Source of the DNA: a virus
Length of the DNA: 21,124 bases
Reading direction: 5' to 3' (one strand)
IMG/VR virus record: IMGVR_UViG_3300047300_000157
Coordinates: 1-21,124 of that record
Shown here piece after piece: positions 1 through 7,869 of the stretch (position 1 is its first letter; every line of letters begins with the position of its first letter). A program made the translations under genes and the position numbers. Under the pieces are notes generated by a model, which saw only the letters and a program-made list of their open reading frames with translations, ran no database searches and had not been told where the DNA came from.

Positions 1-40
1 CGTCAGTTGCTAACTGTGAAGGGAATTGGGTATCTGGCAT
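1..40 (-). CDS. Start of an unknown gene (partial), probably the portal protein
   Basis: Only the first 13 codons lie in the window, reading MPDTQFPSQLATD from an ATG at 38-40, and the rest runs off the left edge. The start lies 20 bases after the TerL stop codon and reads in the same direction. No convincing Shine-Dalgarno site precedes it, which fits the rest of the window. In many tailed phages the gene after the large terminase encodes the portal, so portal is the best guess, but nothing in these 13 residues shows it. Confidence 0.55.
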   Translation of the reverse strand, partial: MPDTQFPSQLATD

Positions 41-60
41 TATTATTCCAAGAGGTTTGT

Positions 61-2274
61 TCATATCTTGTTAATTCTACTGAAGGAACCAGTGTTATCG
101 TAAGTTGCAAATTTAATGCTTATTTTTGATTCTTTTTTCTCAGGCAAATATACGTGCTTTTGATTTGCCATAATAGCATATCCAGAACTAATTGACGCAT
201 CAAACTTTGTTCTGTCATTTATATCGAATCTAGCCCAGTCTTGAAGGGTTTTATTAAACGGCATATCACCCATCTCATCAGGCTGACGGTAGTTGCCCTC
301 CATGTCTAATCCAACAAAACGCTCGATGTATGTCTCTATAGCTGTGGCGTGTGCCTGCTTAATGTCTTCGCTTGATGATGGTATACCACCAATCTCTCTT
401 TCTGTGAATGACAACTTGTGTGTATGCTTATCAGGTCGGTTCATTGAGAACCCACGATAGCCTCTGTTCTTAAAATGATAGAGTAGGCGAGCTTTATTAT
501 TCTCGCAAAGAATAGGCATGCCATAGAACACGCAAGCCATCAGTACCTCTTCGAAGAATATCTCTGCCGTCTGTGGACGAGCGATGTATTCTAAAAAGAA
601 TTGGTTGGATGGTGCACCTGTCATATTAAACTTGGTTAGTCCGTGAAGCGAACCATTTGATCCACCGAACGTAGCACCTGATATATCATAAGGGTCACAT
701 CCAAATGCTCCAATATGCTCATTGCCCGGGTACCTATTACCATTCTTTGTGATATAATTATTGTTCACGCCTGGACCAGGTAGCCACGAGACAAGGAAGC
801 GACCATTCTTGTCAGGTGTCCATATGACCCTAGTATCTTTTTCTCCGTTAGCCCAGTGAAAGTAGCCACGTGTTAGAACGTGGTCCTGCACTAAACTGTC
901 ATTATAGTCTATCTGCTGATAGATTTTAGTCAAATTAAATAGAGATGACTTAGTCTCATCACGGAAAGCGTGTGACTCTGTTCTAGGGAACTGACGATAG
1001 AACTCGTTGAGTGCATCAGGGTTAGCTTTTAATGAAGCCACCTCATTGTTCCAATACTCAATAACGCCTTGTGTAATCCATGTGCCTTCTGCTGAACGTA
1101 CTGGCTTCTCAGGTGTCTCTAAGACTGCGTGACCGAACTCATCAATATATCCCTCAAAGTTATACTCCATTGGAATAAAGAGCGAATATAGACCCGAAAT
1201 AGTCTGGCCATTCTGGTTTCTTTTCTTGACGTTCGAGTCATAATAAATACGTTTATAGTTTTCACCACCTTTGTCAAGTGCATTGGATGTTGAACCCATC
1301 ATACACTTACCGATAATCCTAGCACCTAGACGAAGACAAGTTTTTCTGACACGCCAACCATTCTCAATGTTCATTGGTCGCTCTAACTTAGCAGCCTCAT
1401 CCTCAACCAAATATAGTAATTTTTCCCCATCATAACTGTTGTCTGCTGTGTTACGCCAGTCAATTGTTGTATCTAGTCCATCTATCTCCTCCTCCTCTTC
1501 TTTATCCATATTCTTGCGTGTAATCTTAGACGCAGGAACACGGAAAGCAAGCTCCGTCTTTGGAGTTGTCATACCATCACGTACAGGCTGAAAGAAGAAT
1601 GGGTAGTTGTTGGCAATAGGCACAACCTTATCAGTAAACATTTTCTTAGCATCTGGACCCGTCTTAGATGTTAAACCTATACGAGCATCCTTAGCTAAGG
1701 TTGCAATGTTTACAGCTTCTGATGAAGCCATAAAAGAGAAACCTGAACGACGGTTCTTTAGATAGCACATACCAAAGCATCTGCTATCTGCCTTGCAGGC
1801 TTCCCAGAATAAAAAGAAAACTCTGTTGGATTCACGGAAGTCAGGATGACCTACGTCAGTCTTAGACCATTGCAGGTACATATAATGTGCACCTGTGATG
1901 TATGTCTTCTCACCATTATTAATGAACCAATATCCTAGTTCACGTCTGTCAAACTCTCTCTCGATATAGTCAACCCACTGAGACTTAAAAGAGTTATCTC
2001 TTCTGTTCCAATCAAAGATTGTCTTGATTCTAGATAATTCTTTTGGTAACTCAGTTGCCTTCCATTTGTTGCCGTCATAGTCAACCTTATCAGGTGCCAA
2101 TGGCAATGCAACTCTTAGCCCGCTAATATTATACACTTCTCCAATGGTGCCATCTTTGGACACGACCACAAAGTCATATTCCGGATCCCATCCATACTCC
2201 CACTCCTTCTTTGCGTTTTTCTTTGCAAGAATTTTATCGGGAACATTAGACTCGTCAATGTAGAATAAACTCAT
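61..2274 (-). CDS. terL: Terminase large subunit (ATPase and nuclease)
   Basis: This is the DNA-packaging motor: an ATPase that drives DNA into the prohead and a nuclease that cuts the concatemer. At 737 aa it is long for the family. A Walker A-like segment KNRRSGFS lies at residues 173-180. It has the upstream arginines and the G-x-S end but no lysine in the usual GK[ST] position, as in the atypical P-loops of some terminases. Walker B is YLVEDE at about 288-293, and a GSTSN coupling-type motif follows at 327-331. The C-terminal RNase H-like nuclease has candidate metal ligands D527 (GCDPYD), E591 (CENN) and D692 (FDAS), in the expected order. The ATG overlaps the stop of the upstream gene as ATGA, so translation is probably coupled. 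The combination of both domains makes the call secure, while the exact catalytic residues are inferred. Confidence 0.93.
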   Translation of the reverse strand: MSLFYIDESNVPDKILAKKNAKKEWEYGWDPEYDFVVVSKDGTIGEVYNISGLRVALPLAPDKVDYDGNKWKATELPKELSRIKTIFDWNRRDNSFKSQWVDYIEREFDRRELGYWFINNGEKTYITGAHYMYLQWSKTDVGHPDFRESNRVFFLFWEACKADSRCFGMCYLKNRRSGFSFMASSEAVNIATLAKDARIGLTSKTGPDAKKMFTDKVVPIANNYPFFFQPVRDGMTTPKTELAFRVPASKITRKNMDKEEEEEIDGLDTTIDWRNTADNSYDGEKLLYLVEDEAAKLERPMNIENGWRVRKTCLRLGARIIGKCMMGSTSNALDKGGENYKRIYYDSNVKKRNQNGQTISGLYSLFIPMEYNFEGYIDEFGHAVLETPEKPVRSAEGTWITQGVIEYWNNEVASLKANPDALNEFYRQFPRTESHAFRDETKSSLFNLTKIYQQIDYNDSLVQDHVLTRGYFHWANGEKDTRVIWTPDKNGRFLVSWLPGPGVNNNYITKNGNRYPGNEHIGAFGCDPYDISGATFGGSNGSLHGLTKFNMTGAPSNQFFLEYIARPQTAEIFFEEVLMACVFYGMPILCENNKARLLYHFKNRGYRGFSMNRPDKHTHKLSFTEREIGGIPSSSEDIKQAHATAIETYIERFVGLDMEGNYRQPDEMGDMPFNKTLQDWARFDINDRTKFDASISSGYAIMANQKHVYLPEKKESKISIKFATYDNTGSFSRINKI

Positions 2275-2552
2275 TTACCTTTTGCTCTTTGTTCTGCAAA
2301 CCCACGGTTAGTAGGTGCAACATTATTCACAACACCCTCAATAATATTATTCTCCTCTTCGACTCTTTTAAGAATCTCAAAGGCATCCATGATAGCAAGT
2401 TTCTTTGCTGCTGCAGCGTTCTTTAATTTATCTGCACTTAAATCATCATCCATGTGGGTGACAATCTTTTCTTCAGCAACCTTAATTAACTCTTCGACAG
2501 CTTTATATCCAGAGTCAATGATGCGTTTCTTTAACTCAGTTATTTTGTTCAT
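2271..2552 (-). CDS. Small helical protein upstream of TerL, probable small terminase partner
   Basis: A 93-aa protein that looks almost wholly helical, with charged stretches (ELKKRI, ELIKVAEEKI) and an alanine/lysine core around residues 45-65 (NAAAAKKLAIMDAFEIL). The C-terminus is polar. It overlaps terL by 4 bases and the preceding gene by 17 bases, so the three are probably translated together. Its size, helical character and position directly before terL fit a small terminase subunit, which recognises the packaging site. I see no clear helix-turn-helix, so this function rests on position only. It could instead be a packaging accessory protein. Confidence 0.6.
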   Translation of the reverse strand: MNKITELKKRIIDSGYKAVEELIKVAEEKIVTHMDDDLSADKLKNAAAAKKLAIMDAFEILKRVEEENNIIEGVVNNVAPTNRGFAEQRAKGK

Positions 2553-3099
2553 TCAATTTAATTGTTAGATTCTTGGTATACATACGGTACACTTTCTCAC
2601 CGTCAATGTAGAATGGATACTCGCTCTCGGGCTCAAAGGTGACCGTGTCGCCCTCGTTTAACCCTAATTCTAATACTTCTTCATTCGCATACTTTATCGT
2701 GCCTACAAGAGGCTTCTCTGCGTCCGCAGTAAGTATTCCTGTGCCATCATTCTCGACAGGAGAGATGAACACATAACGACCTACTCCAATCCAATTACCA
2801 CCCGGTTTCTTGTAAGCATATGGGTCATCAATAAAGTACAAGTCTTCACGGAAGTAATTCCAAGCAGACTTCTCTCTACCACGCATGTCATAATATAACC
2901 TGAACGTATTGTGGTGCACAATGACTACATCACCTGGTTCGATTGGACCTTCATAGCCAATAGGCGTAGAGATAACAACAGCCTCACGCATGGTGGCAAG
3001 GTGGTCTTCTTTTGATGTAGAAATAATGAGCTCACCCCTCGTGTTGTCATATCTTTTGCCATCACGTGGTTGCACTATAAAATAAAATGGGGACTTCAT
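2536..3099 (-). CDS. GroES-like (Cpn10-fold) protein, possibly a tandem repeat
   Basis: A 187-aa protein whose C-terminal half reads like a GroES co-chaperonin subunit. It starts with a strand at about 109-114 (RYVFIS), has VGTIKYANEE at 132-141 in the place of the GroES GEVLAVG strand, and then LNEGDTVTF at 147-155. An IDGEKVYRM segment at 165-173 and a TKNLTIKL ending match the GroES pattern of GD-x-V-x-F, a short insert, IDxEEVLIM and the final strand. The N-terminal half (41-90) has a second similar unit, with PIEPGDVVIVHHN and a terminal DLYFID. It may therefore be two barrels in one chain. T4 gp31 and related proteins are precedents for phage co-chaperonins. The fold is recognised by pattern, but a chaperonin-partner role is inferred, because no clear GroEL-binding mobile loop is identified. 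The ATG follows the upstream stop as TAATATG. Confidence 0.6.
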   Translation of the reverse strand: MKSPFYFIVQPRDGKRYDNTRGELIISTSKEDHLATMREAVVISTPIGYEGPIEPGDVVIVHHNTFRLYYDMRGREKSAWNYFREDLYFIDDPYAYKKPGGNWIGVGRYVFISPVENDGTGILTADAEKPLVGTIKYANEEVLELGLNEGDTVTFEPESEYPFYIDGEKVYRMYTKNLTIKLNEQNN

Positions 3100-3100
3100 A

Positions 3101-3319
3101 TTAGAAATCTATATTATATTCAATTAAGAATGGCATATTGCCATTAATCTTTTTCCATAAGACCACTTCATCGTTAGCTTCAATGAAGATTTCAATATCT
3201 CCTGCTTCAGTCTGACGAATCAAATGTATTTTGTAGTTGCCCTGCAAAACCGATTGGTTATGCATGTAGTTCATTGCATTCTTATAATCTGCACCTACCG
3301 ATATTTTACGAATTACCAT
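3101..3319 (-). CDS. Small protein of unknown function (72 aa)
   Basis: The frame can be extended upstream to 3421, but I place the start at the ATG at 3317-3319, giving MVIRKISVGADYKN. The longer version would run through 102 bases more of the gene upstream. The chosen start overlaps that gene's end by only 14 bases, as other junctions here do. The 72-aa product is rich in beta-forming residues and contains YKIHLIRQ and DIEIFIEANDEVVLWKKI, ending in FLIEYNIDF. It has no signal peptide, membrane segment or motif that I recognise. It ends one base before the start of the GroES-like gene, so it belongs to the same operon as the packaging genes. Confidence 0.65.
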   Translation of the reverse strand: MVIRKISVGADYKNAMNYMHNQSVLQGNYKIHLIRQTEAGDIEIFIEANDEVVLWKKINGNMPFLIEYNIDF

Positions 3320-3560
3320 CTTTCTTTTTGATTTCTCCGGTCGCAAAGTCAATCGTGATATCTCCGTATTTAGCGTGTAGTTCTTGCTGGATGCTAACGT
3401 GTGTTGTGCCAGCTGTGTCAAGTTGTGCTAAAATAGATTGTTTCTCTACGTTGGAATTGTGAATTGTTATTTCTGCATCCGCTAAAGCGTTACGCAGGTT
3501 TCTGATTTCTGTATGAGCGGCTCTGAAACGATCCAACTCGTCTTGTGTTAATTTATCCAT
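3306..3560 (-). CDS. Small coiled-coil protein
   Basis: An 84-aa protein. Residues about 5-50 form a probable coiled coil (LDRFRAAHTEIRNLRNALADAEI), with hydrophobics at heptad-like spacing, followed by a short beta-like tail with YGDITIDFATGEIKKK. The D-x-x-TGEI ending recurs in small Bacteroidota phage proteins that I recall only as hypothetical. It starts 25 bases after the DUF6165-like gene and ends inside the next small gene, so it is co-transcribed with the packaging genes. The function is unknown. A scaffold or small structural role is possible but not shown. Confidence 0.75.
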   Translation of the reverse strand: MDKLTQDELDRFRAAHTEIRNLRNALADAEITIHNSNVEKQSILAQLDTAGTTHVSIQQELHAKYGDITIDFATGEIKKKDGNS

Positions 3561-3584
3561 TGTATTATATTTTGTGTAAAATTA

Positions 3585-3953
3585 CTAATATTCTTGATAA
3601 GATTTCTCTTCGATGAAATCTGAGTTATACTTTATGTTTATTTTCTTTTTTACATCAGCTCTCATGTCATTGGTTTTATAAACCATTCTAGCTAACTCAA
3701 TAAACGAATCACCAAAATCTTTATTCTTTTCGCATACTCTTATTTTATCTTCTATGTCCCATAAAACCCTATTAACAGAACACAAGTCCATATAAAGGTC
3801 ATCCATAAACATATCAGACTTTACTTTAGAAGATAAATGCTGAAATTCTTTTTGGATGTTCTTTAATTTAATATCATCTTTTATTTCGTTTAGCTTAATT
3901 GCTAGAATAGATATCTTATCTAATACCTCACCAATGCTAACTTCTATTTTCAT
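3585..3953 (-). CDS. DUF6165-like protein linked to glycan genes
   Basis: A 122-aa protein matching the DUF6165 pattern as I know it: an N-terminal IEVSIGEVLDKISILAIK, a central VNRVLWDIEDKIR at about 60-73, and FIELARMVYKTNDMRADVKKKI at about 84-105 followed by an IEEKSY ending. It appears helical and cytoplasmic, with no signal peptide. Members of this family sit beside glycosyltransferases in surface-glycan clusters of bacteria and phages, but no activity is established to my knowledge. It is divergent from the multi-domain glycosyltransferase gene 52 bases away, which supports a shared role in glycosylation. It reads in the same direction as the packaging genes downstream and may be the first gene of that operon. 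Confidence 0.75.
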   Translation of the reverse strand: MKIEVSIGEVLDKISILAIKLNEIKDDIKLKNIQKEFQHLSSKVKSDMFMDDLYMDLCSVNRVLWDIEDKIRVCEKNKDFGDSFIELARMVYKTNDMRADVKKKINIKYNSDFIEEKSYQEY

Positions 3954-4005
3954 TCTATTGTGTTTTGATACAATATTAGCTAATTTTACCTAAACAATCA
4001 ATATA
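3954..4005. promoter_or_regulatory. Divergent intergenic region, probable promoters on both strands
   Basis: This is the only divergent junction in the window. The 52-bp AT-rich spacer separates the minus-strand DUF6165-like gene from the plus-strand glycosyltransferase gene, so both transcripts probably start in or near it. On the plus strand TTTG (3964-3967) and TAATTTTA (3981-3988) loosely resemble the Bacteroidota -33 TTTG and -7 TAnnTTTG boxes, but the spacing is too short. On the minus strand TAATATTG is a one-mismatch -7 box. The exact promoter positions are uncertain. Confidence 0.4.
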
Positions 4006-7000
4006 ATGCCAGAGAGTTATAATATATTCAAATCAGAAATAAAGGAGTACTTTAAGCATCATGTACCATCAGATACACGCATACTTGACGTAGGCCCTGG
4101 TATTGGCACATACTCCAATCTTTTGCGTGACTTAGGATATCCTATGGACTGCATAGAAATATGGGAGCCATATGTGCATGAATACAATCTGTATGATAAA
4201 TACGATAATGTACACATAGGTAATATTATTGACTTTGATATTAGCCAATATGATTATATAATACTAGGAGATGTACTTGAGCACATTGATCCAGAAGTTG
4301 CACAAAAATTAATTAACTCTATTGTTGATTCCGGCAAACAATGCTTGGTTGCAGTTCCATATGAGATGGAGCAAGGCGAATACTATGGTAATGTACATGA
4401 GACACATCTGCAAGCCGACCTTACACATGCGGTAATGAAGCAAAGATACCCTCAGTTAACTGAGTTGTATTCTAACCAATACTATGGTTACTACATAAGT
4501 AAAGATGTAAAGTATGATAGAGCTTTTGTCTTGTACGCCACTGAGTCATACTTGCCTACATTAAAAGGTGCAGTTGAGTCAATCAAAACATTTTCTAATA
4601 CACCTGTTATTGTTTATCTTTTAAACTCAGATTGTATTGTTGAGCAAGCGGACTTAACAATTAAATGGGAATGCGACATTGAGGATACGGGTCCTGCACA
4701 AAAATACATTGACAGAAGCAATAAGCATATTTATAAAATGCTAATAGAACGTCCTGCTATTGTTAAGGATGCATTACTAAAATATGCCAAGATAGTTGCA
4801 TATGTTGACAGCGATAGCGTGGCAACACAATACGTAGACAACATATTTAATATGTATGACCACAAACTTAATTTCCCTTACTTCACAGAAGGTATCTATG
4901 ACTACCTGATGATTAACGGAAGAGGTGGTGCTGAGACTAGGGACGATATGTCTACAACCTTAGAGGCTCCAGCCTGCGAATTGTTTGGTGTCAATCAATA
5001 CATTAGACAACGCTATAGACAGACTGGGTATTTTGTGGCTAGTCATTATTGTTTTGACTTTTTAAATGAGTGGTACGAAATGTGTAATCACACTCACGTG
5101 ATTAATAATCACGAGTATTATGCACCATACCACGAGGAGACAATTGCTAATGTGTTACTTTGGAAGTGGCAAGTATTAGACGGGTTGCCATTAGTCTACT
5201 CAAATGCCAAAGAAGATAGGATAGATTTTATTAACAATACTTTAAAATGGGGCAGATACATTAGCCCATGGTTTAGATTACCTAGTTGCCCTGAAGAGTT
5301 ATTATTTCTTCATGGTGAAAAGAATTATGCAAAAATGCTATTGATGCTAGGTCATCTACAAAAAAAATCTAGTGGACCTAGAATTATGTTCATAGCACCA
5401 CACCTATCAACAGGTGGCATGCCTGCATTTCTTTTAAAAAGTATTGATTGTTTAAATGCCACAATATCTGTAGTAGAGTATCAATGCCACAGTCTAGATT
5501 ATGTTGTTCAACGTAATGTTATAAAAGAAATCGTAGGGGATTCTTTTGCTACATTATTTGAGAACAAGATGGAGCTATTTAACTACATCAAAGGATGGAA
5601 ACCTGACATCATCCACATACATGAGCCATCTGAAAGATTAGATAGAGAGATGGTATCTGAATTATATAGGGAAGATAGAACATACAAGATTGTAGAGACC
5701 TGTCATGACATATCATTTAATCATGACCAAGAAAAGATATTTCACCCTGATGCGTACTACTTCTGTACGCCATATCACTTAGAGACATTCGCTTCATCAC
5801 CATCTTACAAAGAAGTAATTGAGTTCCCAATTGATGACAAGAGAAATGATAACTATCTCAATCCTTTTGATACAAGTAAAATAAATGTAGTTAATGTAGG
5901 TCTTTGGACTCCTGGTAAAAACCAAGCAGAAGGTATTGAGATAGCTAGAAAGTATCCTGACATGAACTTTCATTTTATCGGGAACCAAGCTGCAAATTTT
6001 AAAGATTACTGGGAGCCTTTAATGAAAAACTTGCCACCCAATGTAAAGGTGTGGGGAGAAAAAAGGAATCCCGAAATGTATATGAGATGGGCAGACATCT
6101 TTATGTTCAACTCTACATGGGAATGTAACCCACTAGTATTACGTGAAGCAATCTCATTTGGCAAACCAATCATTGCTCGCAATTTGCCACAATACGGATC
6201 AATGTTTGATAAGTACATTCAACCAATCGATAGCGACTTACATTCGCTACAATGTAATTACATTGTACCTACAGATAATACATCTCCAATATTTTGGGAC
6301 AAGCAAAAGGCATTCTACAACAAAGTAATGACACTAGATAAACAAGAGCAAGATGTACACATATATCAAAATTTTGTTAATGGTCCATTCTTAGAAATTA
6401 AAGCAGGGATCAAGGCTAAATTTAAAGTAGAGTTTTATGAAGAGGGTAATCTAGTATATGACAATACAATTAATTCTAATTGTTGGGTACGACTTAATAA
6501 ACAATACTACAGCAAGTGGGAAAGTAAAGTATATTTAGATGGGAAACTTGTACACCACAATATACTTAACCTAGAAGGTAAGCGTGTATATATTGCCATA
6601 GAAAGCAAGTCCTTAGGTGATACAATTGCTTGGGTACCATATGCTTTAGAGTTTCAAAAGAAACACAATTGCAAGGTGATTATGTCAAGTTTTTGGAACA
6701 AAATACTAGACATTCCTGAGATAGAATTAGTAGAGCCAGGTAGCGTTGTTCCTAATATATATGCCCAATACAATATTGGTTGGTTCTATGATGCCAACAA
6801 AGAACCGGTATTACCTAACACCATAAAGCTACAAGAGGCGGCAACTAAAATACTTGACCTTGAGTTTCAGGAGATTATGCCTAAGTTAAAGTATGATGCT
6901 AGTAATAATAAATACGGTAAATATGTTACGATAGCTACCAACTCTACAGCAGGATGTAAGTTTTGGACAAGAGAAGGATGGCAAGAACTTATCAACTACT

Positions 7001-7392
7001 TAGTTAATAAGGGATATAAGATAGTTAATGTCAGCAAGGAAAATAATCCTTTTGATAACTGCGAGAAAATTGACAACACAAGTATTGAGAATACAATGGC
7101 TGTCATTCATCATAGTGAGTTCTTTATTGGCCTTAGCTCAGGATTATCGTGGCTTGCATGGGCATTAGGCAAGCAGGTAGTGATGATTAGCAATTTCACA
7201 GAGGATGACCATGAGTTTGAGTGTATAAGAGTAACCAACAAGTCAGTATGCCACGGATGTTGGAACAATCCTAACTTTAAATTTGATCGTGGGGATTATG
7301 ACTGGTGCCCTATAAATAAAAATACTCCTAGACATTTTGAATGTCATAGGAGTATCTCTGCTGATGATGTAATTAAGAAACTACCAGTTTAG
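4006..7392 (+). CDS. Four-domain methyltransferase / glycosyltransferase fusion with a BAHT-like C-terminus
   Basis: A 1128-aa cytoplasmic enzyme. Residues 1-165 are a class I SAM methyltransferase with motif I DVGPGIGTY (28-36) and IILGDVLEHI (85-94). Residues about 170-410 look like a GT-A glycosyltransferase with D268-S-D270 as the metal/nucleotide-sugar motif. Residues about 457-750 look like a GT4-type GT-B enzyme, with GLWTPGKNQ (632-640) and an E-x7-E motif (E706, E714). Residues about 788-1128 resemble the bacterial autotransporter heptosyltransferase (BAHT) family: an N-terminal beta-rich part beginning GPFLEIK, SKSLGDTIAW (867-876), a GT9-like FIGLSSGLSWLAWALGK (1040-1056), and cysteines C1082, C1085, C1101 and C1113 in the CxxC-x15-C-x11-C pattern of the family's iron-binding finger. 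No signal peptide or TM segment is seen. It is the only plus-strand gene and is divergent from a DUF6165-like gene. The domain calls are by motif, and the sugars and acceptor are unknown. A phage tail fibre or host surface protein is a plausible acceptor. Confidence 0.85.
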   Translation: MPESYNIFKSEIKEYFKHHVPSDTRILDVGPGIGTYSNLLRDLGYPMDCIEIWEPYVHEYNLYDKYDNVHIGNIIDFDISQYDYIILGDVLEHIDPEVAQKLINSIVDSGKQCLVAVPYEMEQGEYYGNVHETHLQADLTHAVMKQRYPQLTELYSNQYYGYYISKDVKYDRAFVLYATESYLPTLKGAVESIKTFSNTPVIVYLLNSDCIVEQADLTIKWECDIEDTGPAQKYIDRSNKHIYKMLIERPAIVKDALLKYAKIVAYVDSDSVATQYVDNIFNMYDHKLNFPYFTEGIYDYLMINGRGGAETRDDMSTTLEAPACELFGVNQYIRQRYRQTGYFVASHYCFDFLNEWYEMCNHTHVINNHEYYAPYHEETIANVLLWKWQVLDGLPLVYSNAKEDRIDFINNTLKWGRYISPWFRLPSCPEELLFLHGEKNYAKMLLMLGHLQKKSSGPRIMFIAPHLSTGGMPAFLLKSIDCLNATISVVEYQCHSLDYVVQRNVIKEIVGDSFATLFENKMELFNYIKGWKPDIIHIHEPSERLDREMVSELYREDRTYKIVETCHDISFNHDQEKIFHPDAYYFCTPYHLETFASSPSYKEVIEFPIDDKRNDNYLNPFDTSKINVVNVGLWTPGKNQAEGIEIARKYPDMNFHFIGNQAANFKDYWEPLMKNLPPNVKVWGEKRNPEMYMRWADIFMFNSTWECNPLVLREAISFGKPIIARNLPQYGSMFDKYIQPIDSDLHSLQCNYIVPTDNTSPIFWDKQKAFYNKVMTLDKQEQDVHIYQNFVNGPFLEIKAGIKAKFKVEFYEEGNLVYDNTINSNCWVRLNKQYYSKWESKVYLDGKLVHHNILNLEGKRVYIAIESKSLGDTIAWVPYALEFQKKHNCKVIMSSFWNKILDIPEIELVEPGSVVPNIYAQYNIGWFYDANKEPVLPNTIKLQEAATKILDLEFQEIMPKLKYDASNNKYGKYVTIATNSTAGCKFWTREGWQELINYLVNKGYKIVNVSKENNPFDNCEKIDNTSIENTMAVIHHSEFFIGLSSGLSWLAWALGKQVVMISNFTEDDHEFECIRVTNKSVCHGCWNNPNFKFDRGDYDWCPINKNTPRHFECHRSISADDVIKKLPV
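7311..7355 (-). terminator. Probable intrinsic terminator inside the 3' end of the convergent gene
   Basis: Bases 7322-7336 pair with 7340-7355 in a 15-bp stem with one bulged base (7346) and a 3-nt loop (7337-7339). Read on the minus strand, the stem is followed by a T-rich run, TTTTATTTATA (7311-7321). On the plus strand no T-run follows. This fits termination of leftward transcription coming from the fibre genes, 40-85 bases beyond the last minus-strand stop codon. It lies wholly within codons of the plus-strand glycosyltransferase. Confidence 0.6.
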
Positions 7393-7394
7393 TA

Positions 7395-7586
7395 TTACTT
7401 AATTATGTTATGTTCAATATTATTATCAGTTAACATTTTAGAAAAAATATCAGCTAACTTTAATACATCGCCATCATTTACTAGTTGTATTGCGACAGTT
7501 TGATCTTGCCAAGTAAAAGATAAAAAGAATTTTTTTAATTGATCTAAATCATCATCATTATTCTTGTTTATTAAGATATTATCCAT
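7395..7586 (-). CDS. Small acidic protein of unknown function
   Basis: I choose the ATG at 7584-7586, giving 63 aa beginning MDNILINKNN. It follows the upstream stop as TAATATG, a junction seen twice more in this window. The frame also allows a start at 7607, which would overlap the upstream gene by 20 bases. The product has an Asn/Asp-rich N-terminus (NNDDDLDQL) followed by LKKFFLSFTWQDQTVAIQLV and an amphipathic DVLKLADIFSKML. There is no signal peptide or recognisable domain. It is the last gene of the fibre operon, and its stop codon is 2 bases from that of the convergent glycosyltransferase gene. The function is unknown. Confidence 0.65.
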   Translation of the reverse strand: MDNILINKNNDDDLDQLKKFFLSFTWQDQTVAIQLVNDGDVLKLADIFSKMLTDNNIEHNIIK

Positions 7587-7587
7587 A

Positions 7588-7857
7588 TTAGTCCTTCTTG
7601 AAAACATTAATTACTTGAGCCTTAGCTAAGATAGTAATAGTCTCACTATCCTTAATAAAGTTCTTAAGTGTTTCTTGGTCAGAAGAATCTAAATCAAGAA
7701 TCTCTCCTTTGTTTAAAGCGAGAGCCCATTCCCAATACTTAACAGCATCACCTTTGGTTTGCTGAATAAGTGTGTTCGCTAATAACTTACCTGCATTAGC
7801 ACCCTCTAGTTCTTTACCGTCTAAATCGGTTAGATTAAAATTAAAATTTAATTTCAT
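7588..7857 (-). CDS. Conserved-looking small phage protein of unknown function
   Basis: An 89-aa protein starting MKLNFNFNLTDLDGKEL, with a short beta start, then helices (NAGKLLANTLIQ, VKYWEWALALNKGEILDL) and a C-terminal TLKNFIKDSETITILAKAQVINVF. This pattern, with a two-strand N-terminus, a KYWEWA helix and an LDSSD turn, is one I recall in small genes near the tail region of Bacteroidota phages without an assigned role. It is cytoplasmic or virion-associated and has no membrane segment. It sits 12 bases after the preceding gene in the fibre operon. A tail-assembly helper is conceivable, but nothing shows it. Confidence 0.75.
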   Translation of the reverse strand: MKLNFNFNLTDLDGKELEGANAGKLLANTLIQQTKGDAVKYWEWALALNKGEILDLDSSDQETLKNFIKDSETITILAKAQVINVFKKD

Positions 7858-7869
7858 AATATAATTGTT

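Noticed and set aside
3320-3421. Upstream extension of the 72-aa gene to a 106-residue frame.
   Set aside because: It would run through most of the end of the coiled-coil gene. The ATG at 3317-3319 gives the short overlap typical of this window.
5099-5113. A near-perfect palindrome (gtgattaataatcac) inside the glycosyltransferase gene.
   Set aside because: Short, AT-rich and in the middle of a coding region with no nearby start. It is probably chance.
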